From: an uncultured Bacteroidales bacterium
GTDB taxonomy: Bacteria > Bacteroidota > Bacteroidia > Bacteroidales > Marinilabiliaceae
Assembly (NCBI GenBank): GCA_945607565.1
Contig: CALYZD010000008.1
Coordinates: 1-48,554 of the forward strand
Direction: 5' to 3'
DNA length: 48,554 bases
Part shown: positions 8,743-17,961 of the stretch, piece after piece
Layout: every line of letters begins with the position of its first letter
How positions within the stretch are numbered: the stretch's first letter is position 1
Notes under the pieces: model-generated
What the model saw: only the letters and a program-made list of their open reading frames with translations
What the model was told of the DNA's origin: nothing
Database searches by the model: none
Position numbers and translations under genes: made by a program

Positions 8743-10116
8743 ATGCCAACCAATGTCAATGGTAGCCGACTCTATCTGATAAGCGTCACGGCGGTGGCGA
8801 TTCTCGGAGGTCTGCTGTTCGGATACGACACGGCAGTGATTTCGGGTGCCGAGGGCGCGCTGAAAGCCCATTTCCAGCTGGGCGATTTCCTGCATGGCGT
8901 CACCTGTTCGAGTGCTCTCATCGGCTGCGTCATCGGCAGCGCCATTTCGGGCTTTGCCGCGCAGCAGCTTGGTCGTCGCAACTCGCTGAGAGTTGCCGCG
9001 TTGCTCTTTTTTCTTTCGGCTTTGGGCTCCTACTATCCCGAGTTTCTGTTCTTCGAAAAGGGCGACGTCTCCACAAATCTGATAATAACTTTCAATCTAT
9101 ATCGCATCCTTGGCGGCATTGGCGTGGGTCTGGCTTCGGCCATCTGCCCGATGTATATCGCCGAAATCGCGCCAAGCAACATTCGCGGACTTCTGGTTTC
9201 GTGCAACCAGTTTGCCATAATATTCGGTATGCTGGTGGTTTATTTTGTCAACTACGTCATCAAGAGCGGGCTCACCGAGGCCGAGCTTGTGACCAACGGC
9301 TGGCGTCAGATGTTCGTCAGCGAGGCTTTCCCGGCCGGGCTGTTCGGCCTGCTGCTGTTTGCCGTGCCCAAGACTCCGCGCTATCTCGTGATGTGCGGCG
9401 ACTACGACCGCGCGTTCCGAATCCTTGAACGCGTCAACGGCACCGAGCGCGCGCACTCGATTCTCGACGACATCAAGCAGACGGCCATCGAAAAGCGCGA
9501 GCCGCTGCTGACCTACGGCTTGTGGGTGGTCGTCATCGGTATCCTGCTTTCGGTCTTTCAGCAGGCTGTGGGCATCAACGCCGTGCTCTATTTCTCGCCC
9601 CGAATCTTCGAAAGCGTCGGCGTCGACGGCATGATGAGCACGGTCTATATGGGCATCGTCAACATCACGTTCACCCTCGTCGCCATCCTGACGGTCGAGA
9701 AGCTCGGGCGCAAGCCGCTGCTCATCGTCGGCTCGCTCGGCATGGCTGTGGGCGCGTTTGCCGTGGCCCTCTGCGACACGTTCGACGTCAAGGGCTACGC
9801 GCCGGTGTTCAGCGTCTTCGTCTATTCGGCGTTTTTCATGATGTCGTGGGGCCCTATTTGCTGGGTGCTGATTGCCGAGATTTTTCCGAACACCATCCGA
9901 GGCAAGGCCGTGGCCATAGCGGTGGCTTTCCAGTGGATATTCAACTATCTGGTTTCGAGTACGTTCATCTCGATGTACAATTTCAGCCCGTTCGGAACCT
10001 ACTCGCTCTACGGCGCCATCTGCGTCGTGGCGGCCCTGTTCGTGTGGCGCTGTGTGCCCGAAACCAAGGGCAGGACTCTCGAAGAAATGAGCCAGCTCTG
10101 GTCTCGCAAGAAATAA
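8743..10116 (+). CDS. xylE: Sugar porter family MFS transporter (probable D-xylose/H+ symporter)
   Basis: A 457-residue inner-membrane protein with about 12 membrane segments. Family marks are GYDTAVISGA in the first helix, RG-rich cytoplasmic loops (RRN after helix 2, LGRKPLL after helix 8) and the end motif PETKGRTLEE typical of the sugar porter family that includes E. coli XylE. The start at 8743 places a short cytoplasmic tail before helix 1; the longer reading upstream would run through the hairpin. Gene order regulator-xylB-xylA-symporter makes xylose uptake likely. A terminator follows at 10150-10185, closing the operon. Confidence 0.92.
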   Translation: MPTNVNGSRLYLISVTAVAILGGLLFGYDTAVISGAEGALKAHFQLGDFLHGVTCSSALIGCVIGSAISGFAAQQLGRRNSLRVAALLFFLSALGSYYPEFLFFEKGDVSTNLIITFNLYRILGGIGVGLASAICPMYIAEIAPSNIRGLLVSCNQFAIIFGMLVVYFVNYVIKSGLTEAELVTNGWRQMFVSEAFPAGLFGLLLFAVPKTPRYLVMCGDYDRAFRILERVNGTERAHSILDDIKQTAIEKREPLLTYGLWVVVIGILLSVFQQAVGINAVLYFSPRIFESVGVDGMMSTVYMGIVNITFTLVAILTVEKLGRKPLLIVGSLGMAVGAFAVALCDTFDVKGYAPVFSVFVYSAFFMMSWGPICWVLIAEIFPNTIRGKAVAIAVAFQWIFNYLVSSTFISMYNFSPFGTYSLYGAICVVAALFVWRCVPETKGRTLEEMSQLWSRKK

Positions 10117-10149
10117 TAGTTTTTTTAGTTTGTATTTTTGGATGTGAAG

Positions 10150-10185
10150 TCTCCGGTGGGTTGCGGCTTGCCGGAGATTTTTTTT
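10150..10185 (+). terminator. Rho-independent terminator of the xylose operon
   Basis: A 7-bp stem (10150-10156 with 10171-10177) with a 14-nt loop and eight T (10178-10185). Confidence 0.8.
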
Positions 10186-10285
10186 GTCCGATGCTGCGCG
10201 CCGCTTAGTGCGAAATCTACACAAAGATTCTCCCGAGGTGTGGAAAAATGTTAAATTCGCGTCATTAATCTAAAAAATCACAAAC

Positions 10286-11992
10286 ATGAAATCAGTAAAG
10301 ACATTCTTATGGGCGACAGTCGCAAGTTCTGTCGTGGCCGGATGCTGCAACCCACCGGCAGCCGACGATGCCTGCAACCTTGTCCGGGTCGACCAGTGCG
10401 GCTATCTGCCCGCGTCGGCCAAGCAGGCTTTCCTGCTTACCGACAGCGCGCGTTTTGCCGTCGAAGACGCTCAGACTCACCGTGTTGTCTATCGTGGCGA
10501 AGCCTCGCCGGCGCGCTATTGGGCCGAGTCGGGCGACAGCATTCGCATAGCCGACTTCAGCAGCCTCAGCGAGCCGGGCCGGTACCGCATCGTGGTGGCC
10601 GACTCCATATATTCCCATCCGTTCCGCATTTCGGCCGACGTCTATGCCGACGCAGCCATGGCGGCCGCCCGCGCCTTCTATTTCAACCGCTCGGGCATGG
10701 CCATCGACTCGATCTGGGGCGGCCAGTGGGCGCGTCCGGCCGGCCATCCCGACACCTGCGTGCTCATCCATTCGTCGGCGGCTTCCGAGGCGCGGCCCGA
10801 GGGCACGGTCGTCTCGTCGCCCGGCGGCTGGTACGATGCCGGCGACTACAACAAATACATCGTCAACAGCGGCATATCGACCTACACGCTTCTCTATACG
10901 CTCTCGACGCTTGCCGACTATTCTGACAGTCAGAACCTTAACATACCCGAAGGCGCCGATTCGCTGCCCGACCTGCTCAACGAGGCGCTCTACAATCTGA
11001 ACTGGATGCTCACCATGCAGGACCCCACTGACGGCGGCGTCTACCACAAGCTCACGACGCTGGCGTTCGAAGGCTTCGTGATGCCGCACAAGGCTGTCAA
11101 TCAGCGCTATCTGGTGACCAAATCGACCGCTGCCGACCTCGATTTCGCAGCTACGGCCGCCTACGCCTCGCGCCTGCTCGTGCGCTACGGCCTGACCGAC
11201 TTGTCGGCCACGTGCGCCACGGCTGCCGCGTCGGCCTACAGGCACGCGCTGGCCGAGCCCGGCAACATCTTCAGCAATCCGGCCGACGTCTCGACGGGCG
11301 AGTATGGCGACGACACCCTTGCCGACGAGTGGTTCTGGGCTTCGGTGGAGATGTATCTGCTGACCGGCGATGGTGGTTATCTGTCTAATATCGAGATGGA
11401 TAAGGTTGAATTTGGCGTGCCCAGCTGGAGTTCGGTAGCCGCGCTCGGCCTGCTCTCGCTGACCGAGGACACCACTGCCGCCATGCCCGACTTTGACGCC
11501 CTTGGCAGGCTCCGGTCGCTGGCCGACAATCTGGTGGCGGCACAGGAGGCGTCGCCCGCAAGGCTCGGCCTCGCGAAGTTCGAGTGGGGCAGCAACTCGT
11601 TCATTGCCAATGAGTCGATGCTCAAGATGGCCGCCTTCAGGGCCACGGCCGACGAGCGCTATCTGGCCGCCACGCTCGACGACGTACACTACCTCCTTGG
11701 CCGCAACGCTACCGGCTACTGCTACGAGACCGGCATCGGCTCGCGCCCGTCGATGAACATCCACCACCGCCCGTCGGCTGCCGACGGCGTAGACCGGCCC
11801 GTGCCAGGCTTCCTTGTGGGCGGCCCCAACCTCGACGTGCCCAACGACTGCAACGACGCCGCCTCGCGCAGCCAATATCCCGCAGCCGCCTACGCCGACG
11901 AGCTGTGCAGCTATTCGACCAACGAGATTGCCATCAATTGGAACGCGCCGCTTGTTAATGTGCTCTGGAGCATCTGTGCCACAGTCAGATAG
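10286..11992 (+). CDS. Glycoside hydrolase family 9 lipoprotein (endoglucanase-like)
   Basis: A 568-residue lipoprotein (lipobox VVAGC, Cys20) with an N-terminal Ig-like CelD_N domain (about 30-115) and a GH9 catalytic domain (about 120-568). GGWYDAGDYNKY holds the catalytic base pair Asp184 and Asp187, SRPSMNIHHRPS the conserved His region, and STNEIAINWNAPL the acid Glu547. GH9 enzymes invert beta-1,4 links in cellulose, mixed-linkage glucan, xyloglucan or manno-oligosaccharides. It should sit on the outer or inner membrane surface. A box TAAATTCG at 10252-10259 may be its -7 element. It follows the xylose operon but has its own unit, so a joint role in plant cell-wall breakdown is only suggested. 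Confidence 0.93.
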   Translation: MKSVKTFLWATVASSVVAGCCNPPAADDACNLVRVDQCGYLPASAKQAFLLTDSARFAVEDAQTHRVVYRGEASPARYWAESGDSIRIADFSSLSEPGRYRIVVADSIYSHPFRISADVYADAAMAAARAFYFNRSGMAIDSIWGGQWARPAGHPDTCVLIHSSAASEARPEGTVVSSPGGWYDAGDYNKYIVNSGISTYTLLYTLSTLADYSDSQNLNIPEGADSLPDLLNEALYNLNWMLTMQDPTDGGVYHKLTTLAFEGFVMPHKAVNQRYLVTKSTAADLDFAATAAYASRLLVRYGLTDLSATCATAAASAYRHALAEPGNIFSNPADVSTGEYGDDTLADEWFWASVEMYLLTGDGGYLSNIEMDKVEFGVPSWSSVAALGLLSLTEDTTAAMPDFDALGRLRSLADNLVAAQEASPARLGLAKFEWGSNSFIANESMLKMAAFRATADERYLAATLDDVHYLLGRNATGYCYETGIGSRPSMNIHHRPSAADGVDRPVPGFLVGGPNLDVPNDCNDAASRSQYPAAAYADELCSYSTNEIAINWNAPLVNVLWSICATVR

Positions 11993-12021
11993 GGTGGGGC
12001 GGCCGACAGTCACAAAAAAAA

Positions 12022-12059
12022 AACTTGCATCGCCCGGGCGGACGGTGCAAGTTTTTTTT
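12022..12059. terminator. Bidirectional terminator between GH9 and HIT genes
   Basis: An 11-bp stem (12022-12032 with 12043-12053, one wobble) with an A-run before and eight T after it, placed between convergent genes. Confidence 0.88.
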
Positions 12060-12092
12060 CGCTTTGTCTGGCAGGATGCGCAAATGCCTCGG

Positions 12093-12518
12093 TTACAGAT
12101 ATTTTTTGATTTTCTCTATCATCTCGGCATACTCGGCATCGCTCAGGTAGACTTTTCCCGGATTCATGACAAACGTTCCGCCGTAGTCGGGCCCGTCGAC
12201 ATATTTGGGCGCAAGGTGGAAGTGCAGGTGCGACAGCTTGTCGCTGTAGGCGCCGTAGTTGATTTTTTCGGGCGCAAAAGCCTTGTCCATCGCGCGCGTC
12301 ACGCGGGTCACGTCGGCCATGAAAGCGTTGCGCTCCTCGTCCGTCAGCTCAAAAAGGTCGTTGACGTGCCTGTCGTAGGCCACAAGGCACCTGCCGCGAT
12401 AGGTCTGCTCCTTGAACAGGAAAACGCGCGAAACGTTCAGGTGCGTAATCTCGATCATCAAGTTTTTCAAAGTCTCATTGTTCTGACAATAAAGACATTC
12501 CTTAGGGTCGCTCTTCAT
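12093..12518 (-). CDS. HIT-family nucleotide-binding protein
   Basis: A 141-residue histidine-triad protein. HLHFH at residues 97-101 is the HxHxH catalytic triad of nucleotide hydrolases and transferases such as HinT. A CxxC at residues 8-11 could add a structural zinc site, as seen in some HIT proteins. Length and single-domain build fit the family; the substrate is unknown. It converges on the GH9 gene across a shared terminator and is divergent from thrH. Confidence 0.9.
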   Translation of the reverse strand: MKSDPKECLYCQNNETLKNLMIEITHLNVSRVFLFKEQTYRGRCLVAYDRHVNDLFELTDEERNAFMADVTRVTRAMDKAFAPEKINYGAYSDKLSHLHFHLAPKYVDGPDYGGTFVMNPGKVYLSDAEYAEMIEKIKKYL

Positions 12519-12631
12519 TTCTGATGTGTTTTTGGTGTGATGTTTTGAAACCTTCGCAATTTAGGTCTTTTGCCGACAAATCGGGGTGGTTTAATTGGTT
12601 AAACATGGAGTGCATTTTTAATTTTTATCCA

Positions 12632-12639
12632 TACTTTTG
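12632..12639 (+). promoter_or_regulatory. -7 promoter box for thrH
   Basis: TACTTTTG matches TAnnTTTG exactly, 30 bp before the thrH start in the HIT/thrH divergent gap. No good -33 element is visible at the usual distance. Confidence 0.5.
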
Positions 12640-12669
12640 CACCCATTAATCACTAAAAAATCAGAATAT

Positions 12670-13260
12670 ATGTGGGTTGTATGTGCCGATTTGGAAGGCG
12701 TATTTGTACCGGAAGTTTGGGTCAACGTGGCCAAAAAGACAGGGATTGACGAACTCAAACTGACCACTCGCGACATAAAGGATTATGACGAACTTATGCG
12801 ATACCGCTTGCAGATTTTGGATAAGCATAATCTTAAAATTCAAGATATTCAGGAAGTTATCTCGACACTGCGTCCGCTCGACGGCGCCTACGAGTTTTCG
12901 AAGTGGCTGCGCGAAGTCACGCGTTTCACCATCGTTTCCGACACGTTCGTCGAGTTTGCACAGCCGCTCATGGCCCAGCTCGACTTCCCGTTCCTGCTCT
13001 GCCACTCGCTGGTCATCGACGCCGACGGCCGCGTGGTCGACTACAAGTTGCGTCAGTCCGACCCCAAGCGCAAAACCGTCGAGGCTTTCAAGAGTCTTGA
13101 CTATCAGGTGATTGCATTCGGCGATTCGTACAACGACATCTCGATGCTCAAGGCCGCCGACCGTGGCATTCTCTTCTGCCCGCCCGACAATGTGGTGGCC
13201 GATTATCCCGAATTTCCGGTGGCCCGCAACTTGGCCGAACTGAAGTCGATGCTTTGGTAA
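12670..13260 (+). CDS. thrH: Bifunctional phosphoserine phosphatase/homoserine phosphotransferase
   Basis: A 196-residue HAD-family enzyme that closely follows the ThrH pattern: MWVVCADLEGVFVPEVW with nucleophile Asp7 at the very start, SDTF at 90-93, Lys-rich DPKRKT near 134, and GDSYNDISML at 151-160. ThrH dephosphorylates phosphoserine and can move the phosphate to homoserine, linking serine and threonine synthesis. I chose the start at 12670 because it puts the first HAD motif at the usual place; an earlier in-frame ATG would add 11 residues. A -7 box lies at 12632-12639 and a terminator at 13306-13353. Confidence 0.94.
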   Translation: MWVVCADLEGVFVPEVWVNVAKKTGIDELKLTTRDIKDYDELMRYRLQILDKHNLKIQDIQEVISTLRPLDGAYEFSKWLREVTRFTIVSDTFVEFAQPLMAQLDFPFLLCHSLVIDADGRVVDYKLRQSDPKRKTVEAFKSLDYQVIAFGDSYNDISMLKAADRGILFCPPDNVVADYPEFPVARNLAELKSMLW

Positions 13261-13305
13261 TATATTCGGTATGCGGCTGACCGTCCGGCTGAGCGGGCAT
13301 TCAAA

Positions 13306-13353
13306 CAAAAGCCGGGCGCCGCCCCACGTTCGGGGGACGGCGCACGGCTTTTG
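13306..13353. terminator. Bidirectional terminator between thrH and the Nudix gene
   Basis: Outer 9-bp stem (13306-13314 with 13345-13353) whose arms carry an A-run and a T-run, with further GC-rich pairing inside. It lies between convergent genes. Confidence 0.8.
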
Positions 13354-13365
13354 AACTGATGCGGG

Positions 13366-14418
13366 TCACTGTTCCAGACGCTCCAAGACCCACTTTTTCA
13401 GTTCGTCCTCGAGGTTGGGCGTAAAGATGCCGCGTCCCAGGGCGTCGCGCAGCTCGTCGGCCGACCACAGCCGCAGCTCGTCGACTTCGCCGCCGTTTCT
13501 GGGCACAAACGGGCCGTCGTGCTCCGTGCAGAACGAAAACACATATTCGTTTTCGGCCTCGCATCGCCACTCGTAGCGCTTGCACAGCTGCGCCCTGAAC
13601 CCTCTGATGCCCGTCTCTTCCCAAGCCTCGCGTCCCAGCGCGTCCTCAATCTTTTCGCCGGCCGCAATGTGTCCGCCCACAGCCGTGTCCCACTTGCCCG
13701 GCTGGATTTTTTTGGTTATCGGCCTGAGCTGGAGCAGCAGTCTGCGATTGCTGATAATGTGCAGATGCACAACCGGATGCAGCCAGTGACTGCCGTTGTG
13801 CACCAGCGGCCTCGGGCAGTTGCCCAGCACGTTGGCCTGCTCGTCGACCAGCGGCACCCACTCGCAGTGCCTGTATTTGCGCATCCGCATCCGGTTCAGG
13901 ACCAGCTCGGTGGCAAAAAACGCCGCGCCTATAATCACAAGTGCGTAGCTGTCAATCCATTGCATGGCGCTGCCGGGCTTGCCGACCGCCACGCACAGAT
14001 ATACGGCCGCCACCGCCAGGCACCACCACGACATTCGCCGCTGGGCGTCGGCCAAGTTGCTGCGGTTGAACGGGTTGGCGTAGATGCGCTTGAGCATCGG
14101 CACCGATTCGGTCGGCATCATGTCTATTTTGCCGGCTATGCAAAGCCTCAGTAACCCGAACATTATCAGGGCAAAAGCTGCTTCGCCGATGCCGGCCCTG
14201 CCAAGCCGTTCGGTGGCAATGTCGACAAGGCCGAGCAGCACCACGAGGCCCAGGTCGCCAAAGCTGCCCCAGGTCAGGCTGCCGCCGCGCACACGACTGG
14301 CAATCAGGCTGATGACGCTCAGGACGCATCCGGCCACCATTCCCCACAGCGGTCCGCCGAAATATTCGACGACGAAATAAATTGCTATCGGCGCAACGAA
14401 TCCTATGACTTTTTTCAT
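13366..14418 (-). CDS. Membrane protein fused to a C-terminal Nudix hydrolase domain
   Basis: A 350-residue protein in two parts. Residues 1-180 hold about five hydrophobic segments (around 1-38, 55-70, 80-95, 125-145 and 150-170) and no motif I recognise. Residues about 185-350 are a Nudix domain with a complete Nudix box at 249-271 (Gly249, Glu255, REAWEETGI end), so the metal-dependent pyrophosphohydrolase should be active. Near residue 190 it has WVPLVDEQANVLG, and PGKWDTAVGGH precedes the box, as in the IPP isomerase/YfcD-like branch. The substrate is unknown. It lies downstream of phoH-purC, separated by a hairpin. Confidence 0.85.
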   Translation of the reverse strand: MKKVIGFVAPIAIYFVVEYFGGPLWGMVAGCVLSVISLIASRVRGGSLTWGSFGDLGLVVLLGLVDIATERLGRAGIGEAAFALIMFGLLRLCIAGKIDMMPTESVPMLKRIYANPFNRSNLADAQRRMSWWCLAVAAVYLCVAVGKPGSAMQWIDSYALVIIGAAFFATELVLNRMRMRKYRHCEWVPLVDEQANVLGNCPRPLVHNGSHWLHPVVHLHIISNRRLLLQLRPITKKIQPGKWDTAVGGHIAAGEKIEDALGREAWEETGIRGFRAQLCKRYEWRCEAENEYVFSFCTEHDGPFVPRNGGEVDELRLWSADELRDALGRGIFTPNLEDELKKWVLERLEQ

Positions 14419-14466
14419 TTTTCTGACAGTGTTTCTAAATGTGTTTCAATGTCATTGCCCAAAATG

Positions 14467-14502
14467 CAGAACGCAAACCGCGCCGTGGCGATTTGCGTTC
14501 TG
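14467..14502 (-). terminator. Hairpin terminator downstream of purC
   Basis: An 11-bp perfect stem (14467-14477 with 14492-14502). On the minus strand it is followed by a short T-rich stretch (CATTTTGG), so termination may be partial. Confidence 0.6.
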
Positions 14503-14520
14503 GTGTGATTGCTATCGTGC

Positions 14521-15471
14521 TCATTTGCTGAGGAATGCGCTCACGTTGCGCTCGATGCGTGCGGCCACGTCGGCGTCCTGGCTTCCGGCAAACTTTTCGC
14601 CGGTTATGTGCTCGTAGAGCTCGATGTAGCGATTGCTGATTGATGCCACAATCTCGTCGGTCATTTCGGGCAGCGTCTGTCCTTTCTGTCCCTGGAAGCC
14701 GTTGGACATCAGCCACTCGCGCACAAACTCTTTGGACAGTTGCTTTTGCGGCAGACCCTGTTCGAAGCGTTCGGCATAGCCGTCGCTGTAGAAATAGCGG
14801 CTCGAGTCGGGCGTGTGGATTTCGTCCATCAGGTAGATTTGGCCGTTGTGCTTGCCGAACTCATATTTCGTGTCGACAAGAATCAGGCCGCGCTCGGCTG
14901 CCATTTCGGTGCCGCGCTTGAAGAGCGCCAGCGTGTATTTTTCGAGCAGTGTGTACTCTTCGGGCGTGGCCAGTCCGCGTGCCAGGATTTCCTCTTTCGA
15001 GATGTCGGCGTCGTGCTCGCCGATTTCGGCCTTGGTTGTGGGCGTGATGATTGGTTCGGGGAATTTCTGGTTCTCCTTCATGCCGTCGGGCAGCTTGACC
15101 CCGCATATCTCGCGGACGCCGCTTTTGTATGTGCGCCAAGCACTTCCGCACAGGTATCCGCGCACAATCATCTCCACCGGAAAGCCCTCGCACATCACGC
15201 CGACCGTCACCATCGGGTCGGGCGAGGCCTGTTTCCAGTTGGGGCAGATGTCGGTGGTGGCGTCGAGGAACTTGACGGCTATCTGGTTCAGTATCTGACC
15301 TTTGAACGGGATGCCTTTGGGCAGAATAACGTCGAAGGCCGAGATGCGGTCGGTGGCAACCATCACGAGCCGGTCGTCGTTGATGTTGTAGACGTCGCGG
15401 ACTTTGCCGTGGTAGACGCTTTTCTGTCCCTGAAAGTTGAATTCTGTTTTGGTTAATGCGTTCATATCCAT
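14521..15471 (-). CDS. purC: Phosphoribosylaminoimidazole-succinocarboxamide synthase (SAICAR synthase)
   Basis: A 316-residue PurC that joins aspartate to CAIR with ATP in purine synthesis. Family marks are YHGKVRDVY near residue 19, [10 protein letters not shown] near 39, [14 protein letters not shown] near 98, [10 protein letters not shown] near 198 and [11 protein letters not shown] near 216. Length is that of the longer Bacteroidota and eukaryote-like PurC forms. It follows phoH by 17 bp, so the two are probably co-transcribed. Confidence 0.97.
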   Translation of the reverse strand: MDMNALTKTEFNFQGQKSVYHGKVRDVYNINDDRLVMVATDRISAFDVILPKGIPFKGQILNQIAVKFLDATTDICPNWKQASPDPMVTVGVMCEGFPVEMIVRGYLCGSAWRTYKSGVREICGVKLPDGMKENQKFPEPIITPTTKAEIGEHDADISKEEILARGLATPEEYTLLEKYTLALFKRGTEMAAERGLILVDTKYEFGKHNGQIYLMDEIHTPDSSRYFYSDGYAERFEQGLPQKQLSKEFVREWLMSNGFQGQKGQTLPEMTDEIVASISNRYIELYEHITGEKFAGSQDADVAARIERNVSAFLSK

Positions 15472-15488
15472 GATATTATTTGATGTTT

Positions 15489-16448
15489 TTACTGCTCTTT
15501 GTCGTGGTGCTTTTTCTCGAAGCGTTCGTAGGCTTCCACAATCTGCGTCACAAGTTTGTGGCGCACGATGTCTTTCTTGTCGAACTCCACAAAGCCTATT
15601 CCCGGCACGCCACTGAGCACTCTGATGGCGTGCGCCAGCCCCGACTTCTGTTCGCGCGGCAGGTCAATCTGCGTCATGTCGCCGGTCACAATCATTTTGG
15701 CATTGTTGCCTATTCTGGTCAGGAACATCTTGATTTGCTGCGTGGTGGTGTTCTGCGCCTCGTCCAGAATAACCACGGCGTTGTTCAGAGTGCGGCCGCG
15801 CATGAACGCCAGCGGCGCTATCTGGATGGTGCCGTTTTCCATTAGTTCCTTCAGCTTCATCTGTGGAATCATGTCCGATAGGGCGTCGTAGAGCGGCTGC
15901 AGGTAGGGGTCGATTTTCTCTTTCATGTCGCCGGGCAGGAAACCGAGCTTTTCGCCGGCCTCCACCGCCGGGCGACTCAGGATGATGCGCTTGGTGGCGC
16001 GGCTTTTGAGCGAGCGGACGGCCAGCGCTATGGCCAGATAGGTCTTGCCCGTGCCGGCCGGTCCGGTGGCGAACAGGAGGTCGTTGGCCAGCGCCTGACG
16101 CACCATTTCGGTCTGGCTGGCGTTGCGGGCCTTTATCGGGAACCCGTCGACGCTGTAGATGATGGTCTCCGACGAATTGCTGCGCAGCGAGGTGGTGTCG
16201 CCGCTGGTGATATCGATGATGGCCTGTTCGGTCAGGACGTTGTATTGGTTGCAATATTCGAGCAGATTGTTGATCTTTTCCTCAAAATCAGCCACTTCTT
16301 CGGCATCGCCCATCGCCTTGAGCCAGTTGCCTCGGCACACTATCTTGAGTTTCGGAAAACGGTTCCGGATAAGTTCGAGCTTCGAGTTGTTCACGCCGCA
16401 GAACTCGCTCAGATCCACCGAATCCAAATAGATTATTTTTTCAATCAT
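15489..16448 (-). CDS. phoH: PhoH-family ATPase
   Basis: A 319-residue cytoplasmic protein. Walker A GPAGTGKT is at 129-136 and Walker [10 protein letters not shown] near 225, the core of the PhoH NTPase. The N-terminal 100 residues match the KH-like lead region of the bacterial PhoH-like (YbeZ) branch, which works with the RNase YbeY in RNA processing. The late [15 protein letters not shown]-type segment ([16 protein letters not shown]) is typical. It heads the phoH-purC unit and is divergent from mazG. Confidence 0.93.
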   Translation of the reverse strand: MIEKIIYLDSVDLSEFCGVNNSKLELIRNRFPKLKIVCRGNWLKAMGDAEEVADFEEKINNLLEYCNQYNVLTEQAIIDITSGDTTSLRSNSSETIIYSVDGFPIKARNASQTEMVRQALANDLLFATGPAGTGKTYLAIALAVRSLKSRATKRIILSRPAVEAGEKLGFLPGDMKEKIDPYLQPLYDALSDMIPQMKLKELMENGTIQIAPLAFMRGRTLNNAVVILDEAQNTTTQQIKMFLTRIGNNAKMIVTGDMTQIDLPREQKSGLAHAIRVLSGVPGIGFVEFDKKDIVRHKLVTQIVEAYERFEKKHHDKEQ

Positions 16449-16506
16449 GCTTTGACTTTATTCCTTTAATTTTGGCGCACAAAAGAAACAACTTATTTGT
16501 GAATTA

Positions 16507-16527
16507 GCAAGTGTCAGACACACTTGC
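16507..16527. promoter_or_regulatory. Inverted repeat in the phoH/mazG divergent gap
   Basis: Two 8-bp arms (GCAAGTGT 16507-16514 and ACACTTGC 16520-16527) around a 5-nt centre, followed by T-rich sequence. No gene upstream on the plus strand needs a terminator here, so an operator or a 5' leader hairpin is more likely. Confidence 0.4.
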
Positions 16528-16561
16528 ATTTTCTTTTGGTCGAAACATAATCGTAGTAGTT

Positions 16562-17338
16562 GTGAACGAAGCATTTGAACGTTTTAATCAGATCCTCGAC
16601 CGCCTGCGTCGCGAGTGCCCGTGGGATCGCAAGCAGACCTGGGAGAGCCTGCGCACAATGACCATCGAGGAGGTCTACGAACTGGCCGACGCCCTGGCGC
16701 GCAACTCGGCCGACGATGTGCGCAAGGAGCTGGGTGATGTCTTTCTGCACGTGGCTTTCTATGCCAAGATTGCCCAGGAAAACAGCCTCTTTGACTTTTC
16801 GGACGTCATCAATTCGCTGTGCGACAAGCTAATATATCGGCATCCGCACATTTTCGGCAATGTCAGTGCCGACGATGCCGAGACCGTGACGCGCAACTGG
16901 GAGGCTCTGAAACTCAAGGAGAAAGGCGGCAACCGGACTGTGCTTGGCGGCGTCCCGGCCACGCTGCCCGCGCTCGTCAAGGCCGGCCGCATCCAGGACA
17001 AGGCCCGCGGCGTGGGCTTCGACTGGGACAGCGCCGCGCAGGTGTGGGACAAGGTGGTCGAGGAGATGGCCGAGTTCCGCGCCGAGGTCGAAGCCGGCAA
17101 TGCCGACGGCATGGAAGACGAGTTCGGCGACCTTTTGTTCTCGCTCATCAACGTGGCCCGGCATCTGAACATCAACCCCGAGAACGCACTCGAACGCACC
17201 AACCGCAAGTTTATTGAGCGCTTCAACTATCTGGAGTCCAAAACCATAGCCCAGGGTCGCAGCCTCAAGGACATGACGCTGGCGCAGATGGACGAGATCT
17301 GGGACGAGGCCAAGCGCATCGAACGCGACCGGCCTTAA
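16562..17338 (+). CDS. mazG: Nucleoside triphosphate pyrophosphohydrolase
   Basis: A 258-residue MazG with two MazG domains. The first has CPWDRKQTWESL, TIEEVYEL and KELGDV; the second has VVEEMAEF and EDEFGDLLFSLIN, the paired acidic metal-binding helices. It cleaves NTPs to NMP and pyrophosphate and cleans damaged nucleotides. No ATG fits; I chose GTG at 16562 (VNEAFERF), which matches the usual family N-terminus. A GTG at 16511 would add 17 residues and lie inside the inverted repeat. Its stop codon overlaps the stop of the convergent GNAT gene by 4 bp. Confidence 0.92.
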   Translation: MNEAFERFNQILDRLRRECPWDRKQTWESLRTMTIEEVYELADALARNSADDVRKELGDVFLHVAFYAKIAQENSLFDFSDVINSLCDKLIYRHPHIFGNVSADDAETVTRNWEALKLKEKGGNRTVLGGVPATLPALVKAGRIQDKARGVGFDWDSAAQVWDKVVEEMAEFRAEVEAGNADGMEDEFGDLLFSLINVARHLNINPENALERTNRKFIERFNYLESKTIAQGRSLKDMTLAQMDEIWDEAKRIERDRP

Positions 17339-17823
17339 CCGCGCGTGGCGAGAGCTTTCAGCGCCTTGTCGTTCAGGCGGAACTTGCGGCGGTCGGTCAG
17401 CTGCACGGCGCCCATCTGCTTGTAGAACCCGATGCTCGGCTCGTTCCAGTCGAGGCATTCCCATTCGAGGCGGCCGCAACCGCGCTCGGCGGCTATCGAG
17501 GCCACGGTGCTCAGCAGCCGCCGCCCGATGCCTTTGCCCCGCGACTGCGGGAAGATGAAAAGGTCTTCGAGATAGAGGCACGGTCGGCCTACGAACGTCG
17601 AGAACGTGCTGAAAAACAGCGCAAAGCCGCACGCCTCGCCGCCGTCGGAGGCTATCAGCACTTCGGCCGCCCTGTGTTCGAAAAGCCATTTGCGCAGCTC
17701 CTCTTCGGTGGCTTCGACGTCGGCGGACATCTTTTCGTAGTCGGCCAGGCCTTGTATCAGTTTCAGTATCAGTGGGGTGTCGGCCTCGGTGGCCATGCGG
17801 ATGGAAATGTTGTCTGCTGTCAT
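17335..17823 (-). CDS. GNAT-family N-acetyltransferase
   Basis: A 162-residue acetyltransferase with the acetyl-CoA motif PQSRGKGIGRRLL in the second half, followed by AERGCGRLEWECLDWN and the late FYKQMGA segment. This pattern fits the diamine/polyamine acetyltransferase-like or ribosomal GNAT groups; the substrate is not clear. The start at 17823 (MTADNISIRMATEADTP) sets the first beta strand at the usual place. Its stop overlaps the mazG stop on the other strand, with the same TTAA used by both. Confidence 0.9.
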   Translation of the reverse strand: MTADNISIRMATEADTPLILKLIQGLADYEKMSADVEATEEELRKWLFEHRAAEVLIASDGGEACGFALFFSTFSTFVGRPCLYLEDLFIFPQSRGKGIGRRLLSTVASIAAERGCGRLEWECLDWNEPSIGFYKQMGAVQLTDRRKFRLNDKALKALATRG

Positions 17824-17902
17824 GCTGAGATGTTTTTTTTTGATTTTCCTGACTGTGCGGCGCAAATGTACGCAATTTATGCTCACGCTCACGAGCGCCA
17901 AA

Positions 17903-17934
17903 AGCCCGAGTGCGCCGCGTGTGCGCCTCGGGCT
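17903..17934 (-). terminator. Terminator downstream of the MerR gene
   Basis: An 8-bp GC-rich stem (17903-17910 with 17927-17934), followed on the minus strand by TTTT. It lies between the MerR stop and the GNAT start. Confidence 0.65.
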
Positions 17935-17961
17935 CGTCTGTCGGTGTCTGATTGTCGGTCG

